Positions 1 to 7,535 of a stretch of 34,798 bases of DNA are shown here, piece by piece; position 1 is the stretch's first letter; each line of letters begins with the position of its first letter. The stretch is from CAYTAP01 sp964435775 (GTDB taxonomy: Bacteria; Planctomycetota; Phycisphaerae; Tepidisphaerales; Tepidisphaeraceae), in assembly GCA_964435775.1 (NCBI GenBank), contig CAYTAP010000027.1:1-34798 (forward strand). Reading direction: 5' to 3'. The translations under genes were made by a program, and so were the position numbers. The notes under the pieces are model-generated. The model was not told where the DNA came from. It was given only the letters and a program-made list of their open reading frames with translations, and did not search any database.

Positions 1-19
1 AACCCCGACGGCTTCTTCC

Positions 20-40
20 AATAACCCACCGGGGTTATTG
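20..40. repeat. Small inverted repeat at left edge
   Basis: AATAACCC (20-27) pairs with GGGTTATT (33-40) across a short loop. It overlaps the TAA of the ROK-like remnant. It resembles a terminator stem, but no T-run follows on either strand, so termination is only a possibility. Confidence 0.35.
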
Positions 41-82
41 CGCAAATCTAAAATTCCACCGCCCCGTGAGCACCTGCGCCAG
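35..82 (-). pseudogene. 3' remnant of a second ROK-family gene
   Basis: Read on the minus strand, positions 82 to 38 encode LAQVLTGRWNFRFAQ followed by TAA at 37-35. The first nine residues, LAQVLTGRW, are identical to the C-terminal part of the ROK regulator encoded at 1829-3078, and 21 bases (56-76) match 1853-1873 exactly. Immediately upstream of the remnant (from about 81) lies a REP-like repeat, so the rest of the ROK-like gene is absent on this side. It is most simply a truncated duplicate whose body was replaced by, or separated from it by, the repeat. No function is expected. Confidence 0.55.
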
Positions 83-145
83 CATGTAGGGTTGGCCTCG
101 GCCCATCACAACCATCGGTAGGCCGCGGCCCACTACGAACTTCCC
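81..145. repeat. REP-like palindromic repeat, copy 1
   Basis: This stretch aligns along its whole length, with scattered substitutions, with 1514-1580. Both copies begin AGCATGTA and end ACGAACTT. Each contains two short GGCC-centred hairpins separated by a CATCA/ATC-type spacer. It lies just downstream of the stop of the membrane-protein gene at 147-860. It is a dispersed non-coding repeat of the REP type. Confidence 0.7.
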
Positions 146-146
146 G

Positions 147-860
147 TCAACGAGCCACGACCTCTTCCCAGTTCTCCTCTTGATTTCCACGATGAATCCA
201 GAGACTGCACGCCACGCAAATCACAATGGCGAGCAGCGAATTGCAGAGCGCCTGAGGGCCGCCATCGGCCGCATACCAGTAGAATTGCATGGAACCAGCG
301 CCGACGCAAATCACGGCGAGCATGGTCAAAACCGCCGGTCCAAGCGGTGTTAATCCTGCCAGAATCGCGGCGATCATCAGCACGCCCAACGCACACAACG
401 AATACAGCTTATTCCACGATATTTGCGGTCCCTTCAACGCATTCCGCGAGATCCATCTTTCGATGGGCACAAACACCATCCCCTTCACATTCAACGCGCG
501 ATTCGACAACAAGCGCTCCAACTCCGCAAGGTTCCGCGCCTCATCGGACAACATGTCGCGGGATGAGCCCACGTTTTGTATCACATCATATTGGCCGCCC
601 TGCGTACGGACGATCAGGATGCCACTTGGGCGAGCATCAATGGAAATGCTTTCGGCGCGCATCGCCCGACTTGAATAGCTGCCCCCTGGATTGCGGGACC
701 AGATGCTGATGTCCCCGGACGCTCTCTGAACATACAGGTTGTCTCCGACGAACGTATAACCGAGCCCGATGAAAACGACGCCAACGGAGAAGGACATCCA
801 TACCACAACCAACAACACGCTGAGAACGATGCGCCATGTTACCGACAATGGTGAATGCAT
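147..860 (-). CDS. Hypothetical multi-pass membrane protein
   Basis: I do not recognise this 237-residue protein. The ATG at 860 is preferred because the residues upstream of it are not protein-like and the hydrophobic N-terminus then begins at once. One transmembrane segment lies near residues 10-35. A roughly 110-residue polar domain follows, with a beta-rich look (ISIDARPSGILIVRT). Three closely spaced hydrophobic segments follow at about 152-170, 172-193 and 206-222, and the tail is acidic. The topology suggests a soluble loop between the first and second membrane segments. It follows, on the same strand, another small membrane protein gene (955-1470) after 94 bp, so the two may be co-transcribed. 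REP-like repeats flank the pair. No catalytic motif or cysteine pattern is visible. Confidence 0.6.
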   Translation of the reverse strand: MHSPLSVTWRIVLSVLLVVVWMSFSVGVVFIGLGYTFVGDNLYVQRASGDISIWSRNPGGSYSSRAMRAESISIDARPSGILIVRTQGGQYDVIQNVGSSRDMLSDEARNLAELERLLSNRALNVKGMVFVPIERWISRNALKGPQISWNKLYSLCALGVLMIAAILAGLTPLGPAVLTMLAVICVGAGSMQFYWYAADGGPQALCNSLLAIVICVACSLWIHRGNQEENWEEVVAR

Positions 861-954
861 GAATGATGCTCCGGAGTCGCAGAGTCTGCAATGCTTACGG
901 ACCACTCGTGCCGGCCGGGGGACGGCTGGCGGAGATGCGGACGACGACACCGGC

Positions 955-1470
955 CTATGGAGGCGGAACTCGATATCCGTAAATCGTCAGGCGTCGCGTG
1001 GAGGGATCATACCAAATCTTCATGGCCCAATCCGGACTGGCGACGACTTGGGCATAAACAACATCATCGCCGCTCACCCCGTAATCCGCTTCGGACAGTT
1101 GCCAATTCCGAAGTGATTGCGCCAGCAGCTGCGCGGCGTACTCGCCCGCCGGAGCAAACGGGGCATGCACCACCCTTCCGAGGCGCGCTCGCTGATCCGG
1201 CGTCATCGCCGTGGATGCGAAGCAGACACCCCCTCGATTGTCGTTATAACAATAATATCGGACAGTACCGGAAGCCGGTAACGGCGGCATCACATGCCCA
1301 TAGATGGGAATTTCTGCAAATGTCGTTGCGAACCCACTCTTCTCGGTGGCCAGCAGAAGCACCGCGGCCGGAATGCTGAAAATGAGCAATGCAACCACCG
1401 CGAGAACCAGAATCAGAGGAGTGCGAACACGTTTTGTTGCTACCGGGGCGGTCGTCTGGTCATGAATCAT
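955..1470 (-). CDS. Hypothetical single-pass membrane protein
   Basis: This 171-residue protein has one transmembrane helix at about residues 17-42, then a soluble domain of about 125 residues. That domain contains two cysteines (YYCYNDNRGGVCFAS) that could form a disulfide, and it ends VPPP. The start at 1470 is chosen because GAGGA lies nine bases upstream. A longer reading from 1518 would begin inside the REP-like repeat and is rejected. The N-in orientation, with a positively charged stretch before the helix (ATKRVR), suggests that the soluble part faces the periplasm. It probably forms a two-gene unit with the downstream membrane protein at 147-860. No family is recognised. Confidence 0.6.
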   Translation of the reverse strand: MIHDQTTAPVATKRVRTPLILVLAVVALLIFSIPAAVLLLATEKSGFATTFAEIPIYGHVMPPLPASGTVRYYCYNDNRGGVCFASTAMTPDQRARLGRVVHAPFAPAGEYAAQLLAQSLRNWQLSEADYGVSGDDVVYAQVVASPDWAMKIWYDPSTRRLTIYGYRVPPP

Positions 1471-1513
1471 GGAATCGTCCTCACGAACGCCGCAGAATTT
1501 GGCATCGCGCGTC

Positions 1514-1580
1514 AGCATGTAAGGTCGGGCCTTGGCCCATCACCATCATCGGTGGGCAAAGGCCCACCCTACGAACTTTC
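1514..1580. repeat. REP-like palindromic repeat, copy 2
   Basis: This contains GGGCC/GGCCC (1527-1531 with 1534-1538) and GGTGGGC/GCCCACC (1551-1557 with 1562-1568), two hairpins in tandem. It is homologous to 81-145. The sequence lies upstream of the 955-1470 gene and covers its false longer start. Confidence 0.75.
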
Positions 1581-1828
1581 TCGGCGGCTGGTGCCCGCCG
1601 GGACTCTGCCCGTGGTCATCGGCGGGGCGACCCTGGGGGCACGCTGGCTTTGTATCCGCCGCGCTATGCGGATTAGGAAAGCCGAAGGCAGGCGTACGCC
1701 GCCAAGCAAATACAGAACATCCAACAGTCAACATCGAATGTCCAACAATGAAACTGTGCGCACTACGCGGTTGGACGTTCAATGTTCGATGTGCAATGTT
1801 CCTCTTCTCGTTCGTCATCCTTCATCCT
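1581..1828. repeat. Non-coding stretch with a second dispersed inverted repeat
   Basis: No convincing gene is visible. At about 1732-1747 the motif ACATCGAATGTCCAAC is followed by a near-inverted copy at about 1771-1793 (GTTGGACGTTCAATG and onward), separated by a GC-rich loop. Upstream, 1719-1740 holds related ACATCCAACAGTCAACATC-like units. Pyrimidine-rich TCATCCT repeats (about 1815-1840) lead into the stop of the ROK gene. This looks like an accumulation of intergenic repeats. Confidence 0.5.
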
Positions 1829-3078
1829 TCATCCTTCCTTCCCCCCCTCCCCCCACCGCCCCGTGAGCACCTGGGCGAGGGCGAGCCAGGCGGCGGTGCG
1901 GGCGCCGCCGACGGGGGGGTCATCCCAGAGGTCGATGCGGGCGCGATCGCGGAGCTGGATGAGGATCAGCTCGCGGGTCTGGCGGAGGAGGTCCTCGACG
2001 AAGGCGGCGTGGCCGACGAAGGGGCTGACGAGGACGAGGCGATGGGGGCGGATGAAGTTGACGGCGTTGGCCAGGCCGTGGGCGAGGTGATGAATGAGTG
2101 CGGCGGCGGCGGGGTCGGCGATGGAGCCGGCGGCGCGGTCAGACGGCCAGGTGGCGAGGGTGCCGGCGAGGGGGATGTGCCGGGGATCGTTTTGACGAAG
2201 AAAAGTGGTGCTGACGATTCGTTCGAGGCAGCCGCTTTGGCCACAGTAGCAGAGGGGAGTCGTGACATCGGGAAACCGGGTGTGGCCCAGTTCATTGCCG
2301 CCGGTGGCGCAGCCGCGATTGGGTCGGCCTTCGATGAGGAGGGCCGCGCCGAGCTGGCCGTCGGCGATGCGGACGAGCAGCACATCCTCGGAAGCGCCGG
2401 CGCGATTTTCCAAGGACCATCGGGCGGCAATCGCGTGCATGTCGTTTTCGAGAACGATCGGGCAATGGCCGGCGGCGGCGTAGACCGGGGCGAGGCTGGT
2501 GGAGGGTCGGCCGGGAAGGGCGGAACTGAAGAGGATCGCGCGGGCGGCGGGATCGACGAAGCCGGTGACGGAGATCCCGATCGCCAGCGGTCGGGCGGCG
2601 CTGGAGAGGCCAAGCAGGTCGGCGGCGACGTCNNNNNNNNNNCGATGAGATGGGCGGGATCCGAAACGGCTTTGGCGACAACTTCGCCGATGGGATTGCC
2701 CGTAAGGCTGAGGCGCTGGGTCTCCACCTGCCCCGGCTTGATCGCCAGGCCGAGGATGTGGCGCGTGGCGGGGTCGATCTCAAGAGGGATGCGCGGCCGG
2801 CCGGCGCGTCTTGCGGCGGGTTCGGGCGCCCGCTCGCGGAGGAGGCCGCGCTTGAGAAGATCGTCGGCGATCACCCCCACGCCGTTGGGGGTCAGGCCTG
2901 TCCGCTGGTGCAATTCCCAGCGGCTGAGGGGCCCTGCTTCCCAGATCGCGCGGATGAGCCGGCGGTGGCGCGGCGCGGGAAGGCCGGGCTTTCCCGAATC
3001 GCCGGCGCGCGCGAGGGCGCGTCCGGCCTTGCGGCCCCGGCGGCGGGCATTGGGATGGGATTCGGGGCGCTCTTGCAT
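1829..3078 (-). CDS. ROK-family transcriptional regulator, interrupted by an assembly gap
   Basis: This is a NagC/Mlc/XylR-type ROK repressor. A basic N-terminus is followed by a winged helix-turn-helix at about residues 38-85 (RLIRAIWEAGPLSRWELHQ). The sugar-kinase-like domain includes ELGHT and the zinc-binding CYCGQSGCLE motif in the C-terminal half. Ten Ns at 2633-2642 interrupt it. The codon phases on the two sides differ, so the true missing length must be 2 modulo 3 if the gene is intact. The start at 3078 directly follows an AT-rich promoter-like region shared with the divergent NagB-like fusion gene. That arrangement, and the family's habit of sensing amino sugars or their phosphates, suggest it represses the 3262-7228 genes; this is inference. 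It stops with TGA at 1829-1831. Confidence 0.85.
2633..2642. other. Assembly gap (10 Ns)
   Basis: A run of exactly ten Ns lies inside the ROK gene. The phase on the right flank leaves one base of a codon (2643), and the left flank resumes at a codon start (2632). The real gap is therefore 2, 5, 8, 11 and so on bases, not 10, unless the gene is truly frameshifted. Confidence 0.95.
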
Positions 3079-3110
3079 TTTTTATCTTGTACTATAATTA
3101 TTGTGCCCTG
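3076..3110. promoter_or_regulatory. Candidate divergent promoter/operator between ROK and NagB-like genes
   Basis: TATAAT occurs at 3093-3098 within a short AT-rich island in otherwise GC-rich DNA. The centre, ATAATTAT, is a perfect palindrome that could serve either direction. No strong -35 is obvious. The position, immediately before the ROK start on the minus strand and upstream of the plus-strand catabolic genes, fits a shared promoter with autoregulation. Confidence 0.4.
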
Positions 3111-3151
3111 AGAAATCCCAGGGCCGGTGCGTTTGTCCGGCAATGGTTGTC

Positions 3152-3208
3152 GTAGGGGCGGCTTCAGCCGCCGATCCGGGTCTTCATGGCGGCTGAAGCC
3201 GCCCCTAC
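3152..3208. repeat. Perfect 21-bp inverted repeat
   Basis: The arms at 3152-3172 and 3188-3208 are perfectly complementary, with a 15-bp loop. Each arm also contains a GGCGGCT/AGCCGCC mini-hairpin. The structure lies in the leader of the NagB-like fusion gene, 53 bp before its start codon. It is a dispersed-repeat type element, but in the transcript it would form a very stable stem. Confidence 0.8.
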
Positions 3209-3261
3209 CATCACCGGCGCCGAGCAGTGCGCTTGCCTGGAAAAGCCCAAGGAGCAACCGA

Positions 3262-5220
3262 ATGTCGTATGCAGTATCCGTTGAACGCATCCCGCTCGTC
3301 ATCCAGCCGGAATCCAAGGCCGTCAGCAAAGCCGTGGCGGCGGAGATCGCGGCGCTGATCCGCCAGAAGGCCAAGGAGAAGAAAAAGTGCGTCCTGGGCC
3401 TGGCGACGGGATCGACGCCGACGGGGATATACGCCGAGCTCATTCGCCTGCACAAGGATGAGGGGCTGTCGTTCGAGAACGTGGTCACGTTCAACCTTGA
3501 TGAGTATTACCCGATGAAGCCCGATGAGCGGCAGAGCTACCGCCGCTTCATGCGCGAACATTTGTTCGACCACATCGACATTCCGGAAAACCAGATCCAC
3601 ATCCCCGATGGGACGATTCCGATCGAGCGGGTGACCCAATACTGCGACGACTACGAAAAGGCGATCAAGGCCGCCGGGGGAATCGACCTGCAACTCCTGG
3701 GAATCGGACGGACGGGGCACGTCGGGTTCAACGAGCCGGGCAGCTCGCGGCAAAGTCGCACGCGGCTCATCACGCTCGATCGCGTGACGCGGATGGACGC
3801 CGCGAGCGATTTCTTCGGCGAGCAATACGTCCCCCGGCGGGCGATCACGATGGGCGTGGGGTCGATCCTCGACGCCAAGCGGATCGTTCTCGTCGGCTTT
3901 GGCGAGGGGAAGGCGCCGGTCGTCGCCAAGGCGGTGGAGGGACCGATCACCGCCGCCGTCGCCGCGAGCTTTTTGCAGGAACATCCCAACGCGGCGTTTT
4001 ATCTTGACGAGGCGGCGGCGGCCGGGTTGACCCGGAGCGTCAGCCCGTGGCTGCTCGGTCCGATCGAGTGGAATGATGCGCTGATCCGCAAGGCGGTCAT
4101 CTGGCTGGCCCGGCTGGTGGACAAACCGATCCTCAAGCTGACGGATGAGGACTACAACGAGCATGGCCTGCAGGATCTTCTGGCGGCGTATGGCGGAGGC
4201 GGGGCTTATGAGATCAACGTCAACGTCTTTCGCGCGCTGCAGGAGACGATCACCGGCTGGCCGGGCGGCAAGCCCGCCGGCGCCAAGCGTCCCGGCGACA
4301 TCGATCGCCCGGCCGACGAGGTGTTCCCCAAGCGGGTCATCGTTTTTTCGCCGCACCCGGATGATGACGTCATCAGCATGGGAGGCACGCTGATCCGGTT
4401 GGCCGACCAAAAGCACGAGGTGCATGTCGCGTATCAGACCAGCGGCAACATCGCGGTGTTTGACGCCGACGCTCTGCGATTCGCGGATTTCGCCGCCGAG
4501 TACAACCGAATGTTCGGGATCGGCGGCGCCGAGCAGGCCGCCCGGATGGAACAGCACACCGAGGAGTTTTTGCGGAACAAGCTTCCCGGCCAGGTGGACA
4601 GTCCGCCGGTGCAGCAGATCAAGGGGCTGATCCGCCGCGGCGAGGCAAAGGCGGCGGGGCGAGAATGCGGCATTCCGATGGAGCGGCTGCACTTCATGGA
4701 CCTCCCCTTTTATGAAACCGGCGCGATTCGCAAGAACCCGCTCGGCGAGGCGGACATTCAACTGACGGTGGACCTGCTTGAAAAGATCAAGCCACACCAA
4801 GTGTACGCCGCGGGCGATTTATCCGATCCGCACGGGACGCACCGGGTGTGTCTTGCGGCGGTCTTTGCCGCGTTTGAGCGGTTGAAGGACAAACCATGGG
4901 CGGCCAACTGCACGATCTGGCTTTATCGCGGCGCGTGGCAGGAATGGGAGCCCGAGCGCATTGAAATGGCCGTACCCCTCTCGCCGCGTGAGCTGCTCCA
5001 CAAACGGGCGGCGGTGTTCAAGCATCAAAGCCAGAAGGACCGCGCGATGTTCCCCGGCAGCGATCAGCGAGAGTTCTGGCAGCGCGCGGAGGAGCGCAAT
5101 CGATCCACGGCCGCCACCTATGACAAGCTCGGATTGGCCGAGTATGAGGCGATGGAAGGATTCGTCGAGTGGAATCCATCGTGGCGGAAGACAACCAAAA
5201 CCAAAAAAGGGAAAGCATGA
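3262..5220 (+). CDS. nagB: Glucosamine-6-phosphate deaminase-like / LmbE deacetylase fusion protein
   Basis: This is a 652-residue two-domain protein. The start at 3262 has AAGGAG seven bases upstream; longer readings would run through the upstream hairpin. Residues 1-270 are NagB-like, with ATGSTPTG (49-56), FNLDEY (D80 matching E. coli D72), and GIGRTGHVGFNEPGS with H153 and E158 matching H143 and E148. The position of E. coli D141 is Thr151. Residues 355-640 are a PIG-L/LmbE N-acetyl-sugar deacetylase-type zinc domain with PHPDDD (364-369) and DPHGTH (522-527). The fusion matches a known family of similar length, in which I recall the RTGH variant being usual. The likely role is deacetylation and deamination/isomerisation of an amino-sugar phosphate in the cytoplasm. 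The stop overlaps the next gene's start (ATGA), which implies translational coupling. The exact substrate is unknown. Confidence 0.88.
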   Translation: MSYAVSVERIPLVIQPESKAVSKAVAAEIAALIRQKAKEKKKCVLGLATGSTPTGIYAELIRLHKDEGLSFENVVTFNLDEYYPMKPDERQSYRRFMREHLFDHIDIPENQIHIPDGTIPIERVTQYCDDYEKAIKAAGGIDLQLLGIGRTGHVGFNEPGSSRQSRTRLITLDRVTRMDAASDFFGEQYVPRRAITMGVGSILDAKRIVLVGFGEGKAPVVAKAVEGPITAAVAASFLQEHPNAAFYLDEAAAAGLTRSVSPWLLGPIEWNDALIRKAVIWLARLVDKPILKLTDEDYNEHGLQDLLAAYGGGGAYEINVNVFRALQETITGWPGGKPAGAKRPGDIDRPADEVFPKRVIVFSPHPDDDVISMGGTLIRLADQKHEVHVAYQTSGNIAVFDADALRFADFAAEYNRMFGIGGAEQAARMEQHTEEFLRNKLPGQVDSPPVQQIKGLIRRGEAKAAGRECGIPMERLHFMDLPFYETGAIRKNPLGEADIQLTVDLLEKIKPHQVYAAGDLSDPHGTHRVCLAAVFAAFERLKDKPWAANCTIWLYRGAWQEWEPERIEMAVPLSPRELLHKRAAVFKHQSQKDRAMFPGSDQREFWQRAEERNRSTAATYDKLGLAEYEAMEGFVEWNPSWRKTTKTKKGKA

Positions 5221-6062
5221 TCAAGTGCATCAGTTACTGGTCCGTTGCCGGCGGCCTGGACAACACTCGCCCTCCGGAAGAGGCGATGGATGAGGCGAAG
5301 GCGGCGGGTTTTGGGGGGATCGAACTGGCGGTTGCGGAAAAGGGTGTCCTGACCCCGCAGACCGACGAGGCGACGTGCGTCCGTTATCGCGACGCGGCCA
5401 AGTCCAAGGGCATTGCGCTCGAGACCCTCGCCAGCGGGATGAGCTGGGGATGCAGCCCCACCTCGCCGGATGCCGCGACGCGGAAGCGCGCGATTGAGCT
5501 TCATCGCGGCGCGCTGCAGCGGGCCGCGTGGATCGGCGCCAAGGCGATGCTCTTCGTCCCCGGCGCGATCAACATCCCCTGGGTGGCCGGCTTCAAACCC
5601 GTGAAATACGACGACGCCGTGAAATGGGCGGGCGAGGCGGTGGGGGAACTGTTGACGACGGCCGAATCGGTCGGTGTCGATTTGTGCATCGAGAACGTCT
5701 GGAACGGGATGTTCTACTCGCCGCTGGAGTTATCGTCCTTCATCGACCAATTCAAGTCGCCGCGCGTCGGCGTGTACTTCGACATCGGTAACGTGCTGGG
5801 GTACCACCAATACCCGCCCCACTGGATCGAGATTCTCGGTTCGCGGATTCGCCGGGTTCACATCAAGGACTTCAAGTCCTCCGTCGGCAACCTGAGCGGC
5901 TTTTGTGATCTGCTCGAAGGGGATGTGCCGTGGGCCGAGTCGATGAAGGCGTTGCGGGCTGTTGGCTATGATCGAACCATCGTTGCGGAGATGATGCCGC
6001 CGCGGGCGGACTTGCTCAAAACCACGAGCGCGGCGATGGATCGCATCTTCGCGATGAAATAA
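5217..6062 (+). CDS. Sugar phosphate isomerase/epimerase (xylose-isomerase-like TIM barrel)
   Basis: This 281-residue AP-endonuclease-2/xylose-isomerase-like barrel carries the expected metal ligands: E159 (LCIENVW), D189 (YFDIGN), H215 (VHIKD) and E258 (VAEMM). The start at 5217 overlaps the preceding stop as ATGA, with a purine-rich AGGGAAAG upstream; an in-frame longer start would lie inside the previous gene. The family interconverts keto- and aldo-sugars or epimerises C3, or acts on inositol-like compounds. The neighbours (amino-sugar deaminase/deacetylase fusion and Gfo/Idh/MocA oxidoreductase) suggest a sugar or amino-sugar degradation route, cytoplasmic. The precise reaction cannot be read from sequence. 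Confidence 0.85.
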   Translation: MIKCISYWSVAGGLDNTRPPEEAMDEAKAAGFGGIELAVAEKGVLTPQTDEATCVRYRDAAKSKGIALETLASGMSWGCSPTSPDAATRKRAIELHRGALQRAAWIGAKAMLFVPGAINIPWVAGFKPVKYDDAVKWAGEAVGELLTTAESVGVDLCIENVWNGMFYSPLELSSFIDQFKSPRVGVYFDIGNVLGYHQYPPHWIEILGSRIRRVHIKDFKSSVGNLSGFCDLLEGDVPWAESMKALRAVGYDRTIVAEMMPPRADLLKTTSAAMDRIFAMK

Positions 6063-6205
6063 GAACCTCCGCGTTCTCTGCGCCTCTGCGGTAAATCGAC
6101 TTCAACAGACAAGGTCTGAATAGAAACATTTTGCGTGACGTCTCGGGCGCGTTGCCCGTCATCCCACGCGAGGTACGAGGCAAACTTCACTCACGGAACT
6201 GCACC
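6063..6205. repeat. Short intergenic region with dispersed repeat half-unit
   Basis: Positions 6066-6092 hold a CCTCCGCGTTCTCTGCGCC-type unit ending CTCTGCGGT. It belongs to the same loose family as the CGCGTCTCAGCGGT-type units at about 9876-9893 and 30244-30275. The rest shows no gene and no clear terminator. Confidence 0.5.
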
Positions 6206-7228
6206 ATGATTAACGTCGGCGTGATCGGAATCGGCACGATGGGGACCACCCATCTGGATGTGTATCGCAAGCGAACGGATGCCAAGGTCATCGCGGTGAG
6301 CGACCTGATCGCCGAGCGGCGCAATGGCAAAGCGCGGGCGACGGGCAACATCGAAGGGCAGGCGCAAGGCGGCTTCGACTATGCGTCAGCCAAACAATAC
6401 GACGAAGGCATGAAGCTGATCGCCGATCCGGACGTGCAGCTTGTCGATATCTGTCTTCCAACGCCGCTGCACGCCGAATACGCGATCGCGGCGTTGAAGG
6501 CGGGCAAGCATGTGCTCGTTGAAAAGCCGCTGGCGCGCAACCCGGAGTCGGCCAATGAGCTGCGGAAGGTCAGCGAGGCGGCGTCCACCTTGAGCATGTG
6601 CGCGATGTGCATGCGCTTCTGGCCGGGCTGGACCTGGTTGAAGGAAACGGTGGACAAGAAGACCTATGGCAAGGTGCTGGGGGCGCAATTCCGCCGCCTC
6701 GCCTCGTTCCCCGGCGGGCCGTTCTACAGCGATGGCGCCAAGTCCGGCGGCGCGGTGCTCGATCTGCACATTCACGACACGGACTTTATTCACTACTGCT
6801 TCGGCGTTCCCGATTCCGTCAGCACGGCCGGGTATAGCAACGAAACAAGCGAGCCGGATCATGTGATGACCCACTATCGTTACAAGGATATTCCGCTGGT
6901 GACGGCCGAGGGGGGCTGGGGCATGGCGCCGGGTTTCGGCTTCCGCATGCAGTACATCGTCAACTTTGAAAAGGCGACCGCCTCGTTTGACATCGCCGCG
7001 GAGCAAAAGCTCACCTTGTGCGAACGCGGGCAGTCGCCTCGGGCGGTCAATCTGGAGCCGGGCATGGGATATGAGTTTGAAATCGCCTACTTCCTGGATT
7101 GTATCAAGAACAACCGCCGGCCGACCACGGTGACGCTCCAGCAGGCCGCCCAGTCAGTGGCAATCGTCGCCGCGGAGGTCAAGAGCATGCGAAGCGGCGC
7201 ACCGGTCGCGGTTGAAAGAATCGGCTAA
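6206..7228 (+). CDS. Gfo/Idh/MocA-family NAD(P)-dependent oxidoreductase
   Basis: This 340-residue protein has an N-terminal Rossmann fold (GVIGIGTMGTTH, residues 5-16), VDICLPTPLHAEYA at the end of the nucleotide domain, and the family EKP motif at 106-108, whose lysine usually acts in catalysis. The C-terminal sugar-binding domain carries DLHIHDTDFIHY (186-197), the usual active-site histidine/aspartate segment. The ATG at 6206 is chosen because it starts directly before the Rossmann strand; only a weak GGA lies upstream. The family oxidises hydroxyls of sugars, inositols or amino-sugar derivatives with NAD(P). It probably works with the two upstream genes, although 143 bp containing a repeat separates it from them. 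Confidence 0.88.
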   Translation: MINVGVIGIGTMGTTHLDVYRKRTDAKVIAVSDLIAERRNGKARATGNIEGQAQGGFDYASAKQYDEGMKLIADPDVQLVDICLPTPLHAEYAIAALKAGKHVLVEKPLARNPESANELRKVSEAASTLSMCAMCMRFWPGWTWLKETVDKKTYGKVLGAQFRRLASFPGGPFYSDGAKSGGAVLDLHIHDTDFIHYCFGVPDSVSTAGYSNETSEPDHVMTHYRYKDIPLVTAEGGWGMAPGFGFRMQYIVNFEKATASFDIAAEQKLTLCERGQSPRAVNLEPGMGYEFEIAYFLDCIKNNRRPTTVTLQQAAQSVAIVAAEVKSMRSGAPVAVERIG

Positions 7229-7535
7229 GCTCCGTGCATCCCTGCTTTCATTACTCTCCCCCGTTGTACTCCGCGGGGGAGGTCAGGAAGCCTTTCCCTC
7301 CCCTGTTGTACGCAACGGGGGAGGGCGGGGTGGGGGTCTTCGATTGCCGTACCGGTTGCCATACATGACATGCAACCGTATGCCATCAGCCGGCATACAC
7401 GGTGACTGAAGTATATATTCTGATTCGAACCCCCACGAAGATATTCATCCAAAGCGAAGACCCCCTCCCCAGCCCTCCCCCGCGGGTACGCGGGGGAGGG
7501 AGCAGGATCAATACAGCGTAGTGACCTGAACAACG
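7229..7535. repeat. Composite palindromic repeat block
   Basis: This 307-bp stretch holds no gene. It contains a hairpin with CTCCCCCG/CGGGGGAG arms (7256-7263 with 7274-7281), a related unit ending GGGTGGGGGTCTTCG (to 7342), and an inverted unit at 7453-7500. The inverted unit has a 12-bp perfect hairpin (7473-7484 with 7489-7500, loop GGTA). Between them lie two small hairpins: CGGTTGC/GCAACCG (7353-7359 with 7372-7378) and GTATGCC/GGCATAC (7378-7384 with 7392-7398). The 18 bases at 7453-7470 recur exactly at 34699-34716. It lies between convergent genes and may also act as a bidirectional terminator. Confidence 0.75.

Noticed and set aside
1471..1518. Longer start of the 955-1470 gene
   Set aside because: The extra codons begin inside the REP-like repeat, whereas 1470 has a good ribosome-binding site.
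1829..3078. Genuine frameshift pseudogene for the ROK regulator
   Set aside because: The phase change coincides exactly with the N run, so an assembly gap of a different length explains it more simply.
1532..3097. Long plus-strand open frame over the ROK gene
   Set aside because: It is rich in Gly/Ala/Glu/Asp as expected for an antisense frame in GC-rich DNA, crosses the N gap and has no domain; the minus strand encodes clear ROK motifs.
3211..4800. Long minus-strand open frame opposite the NagB-LmbE fusion
   Set aside because: Low-complexity Arg/Asp/Val composition and no start signal; the opposite strand holds conserved catalytic motifs.
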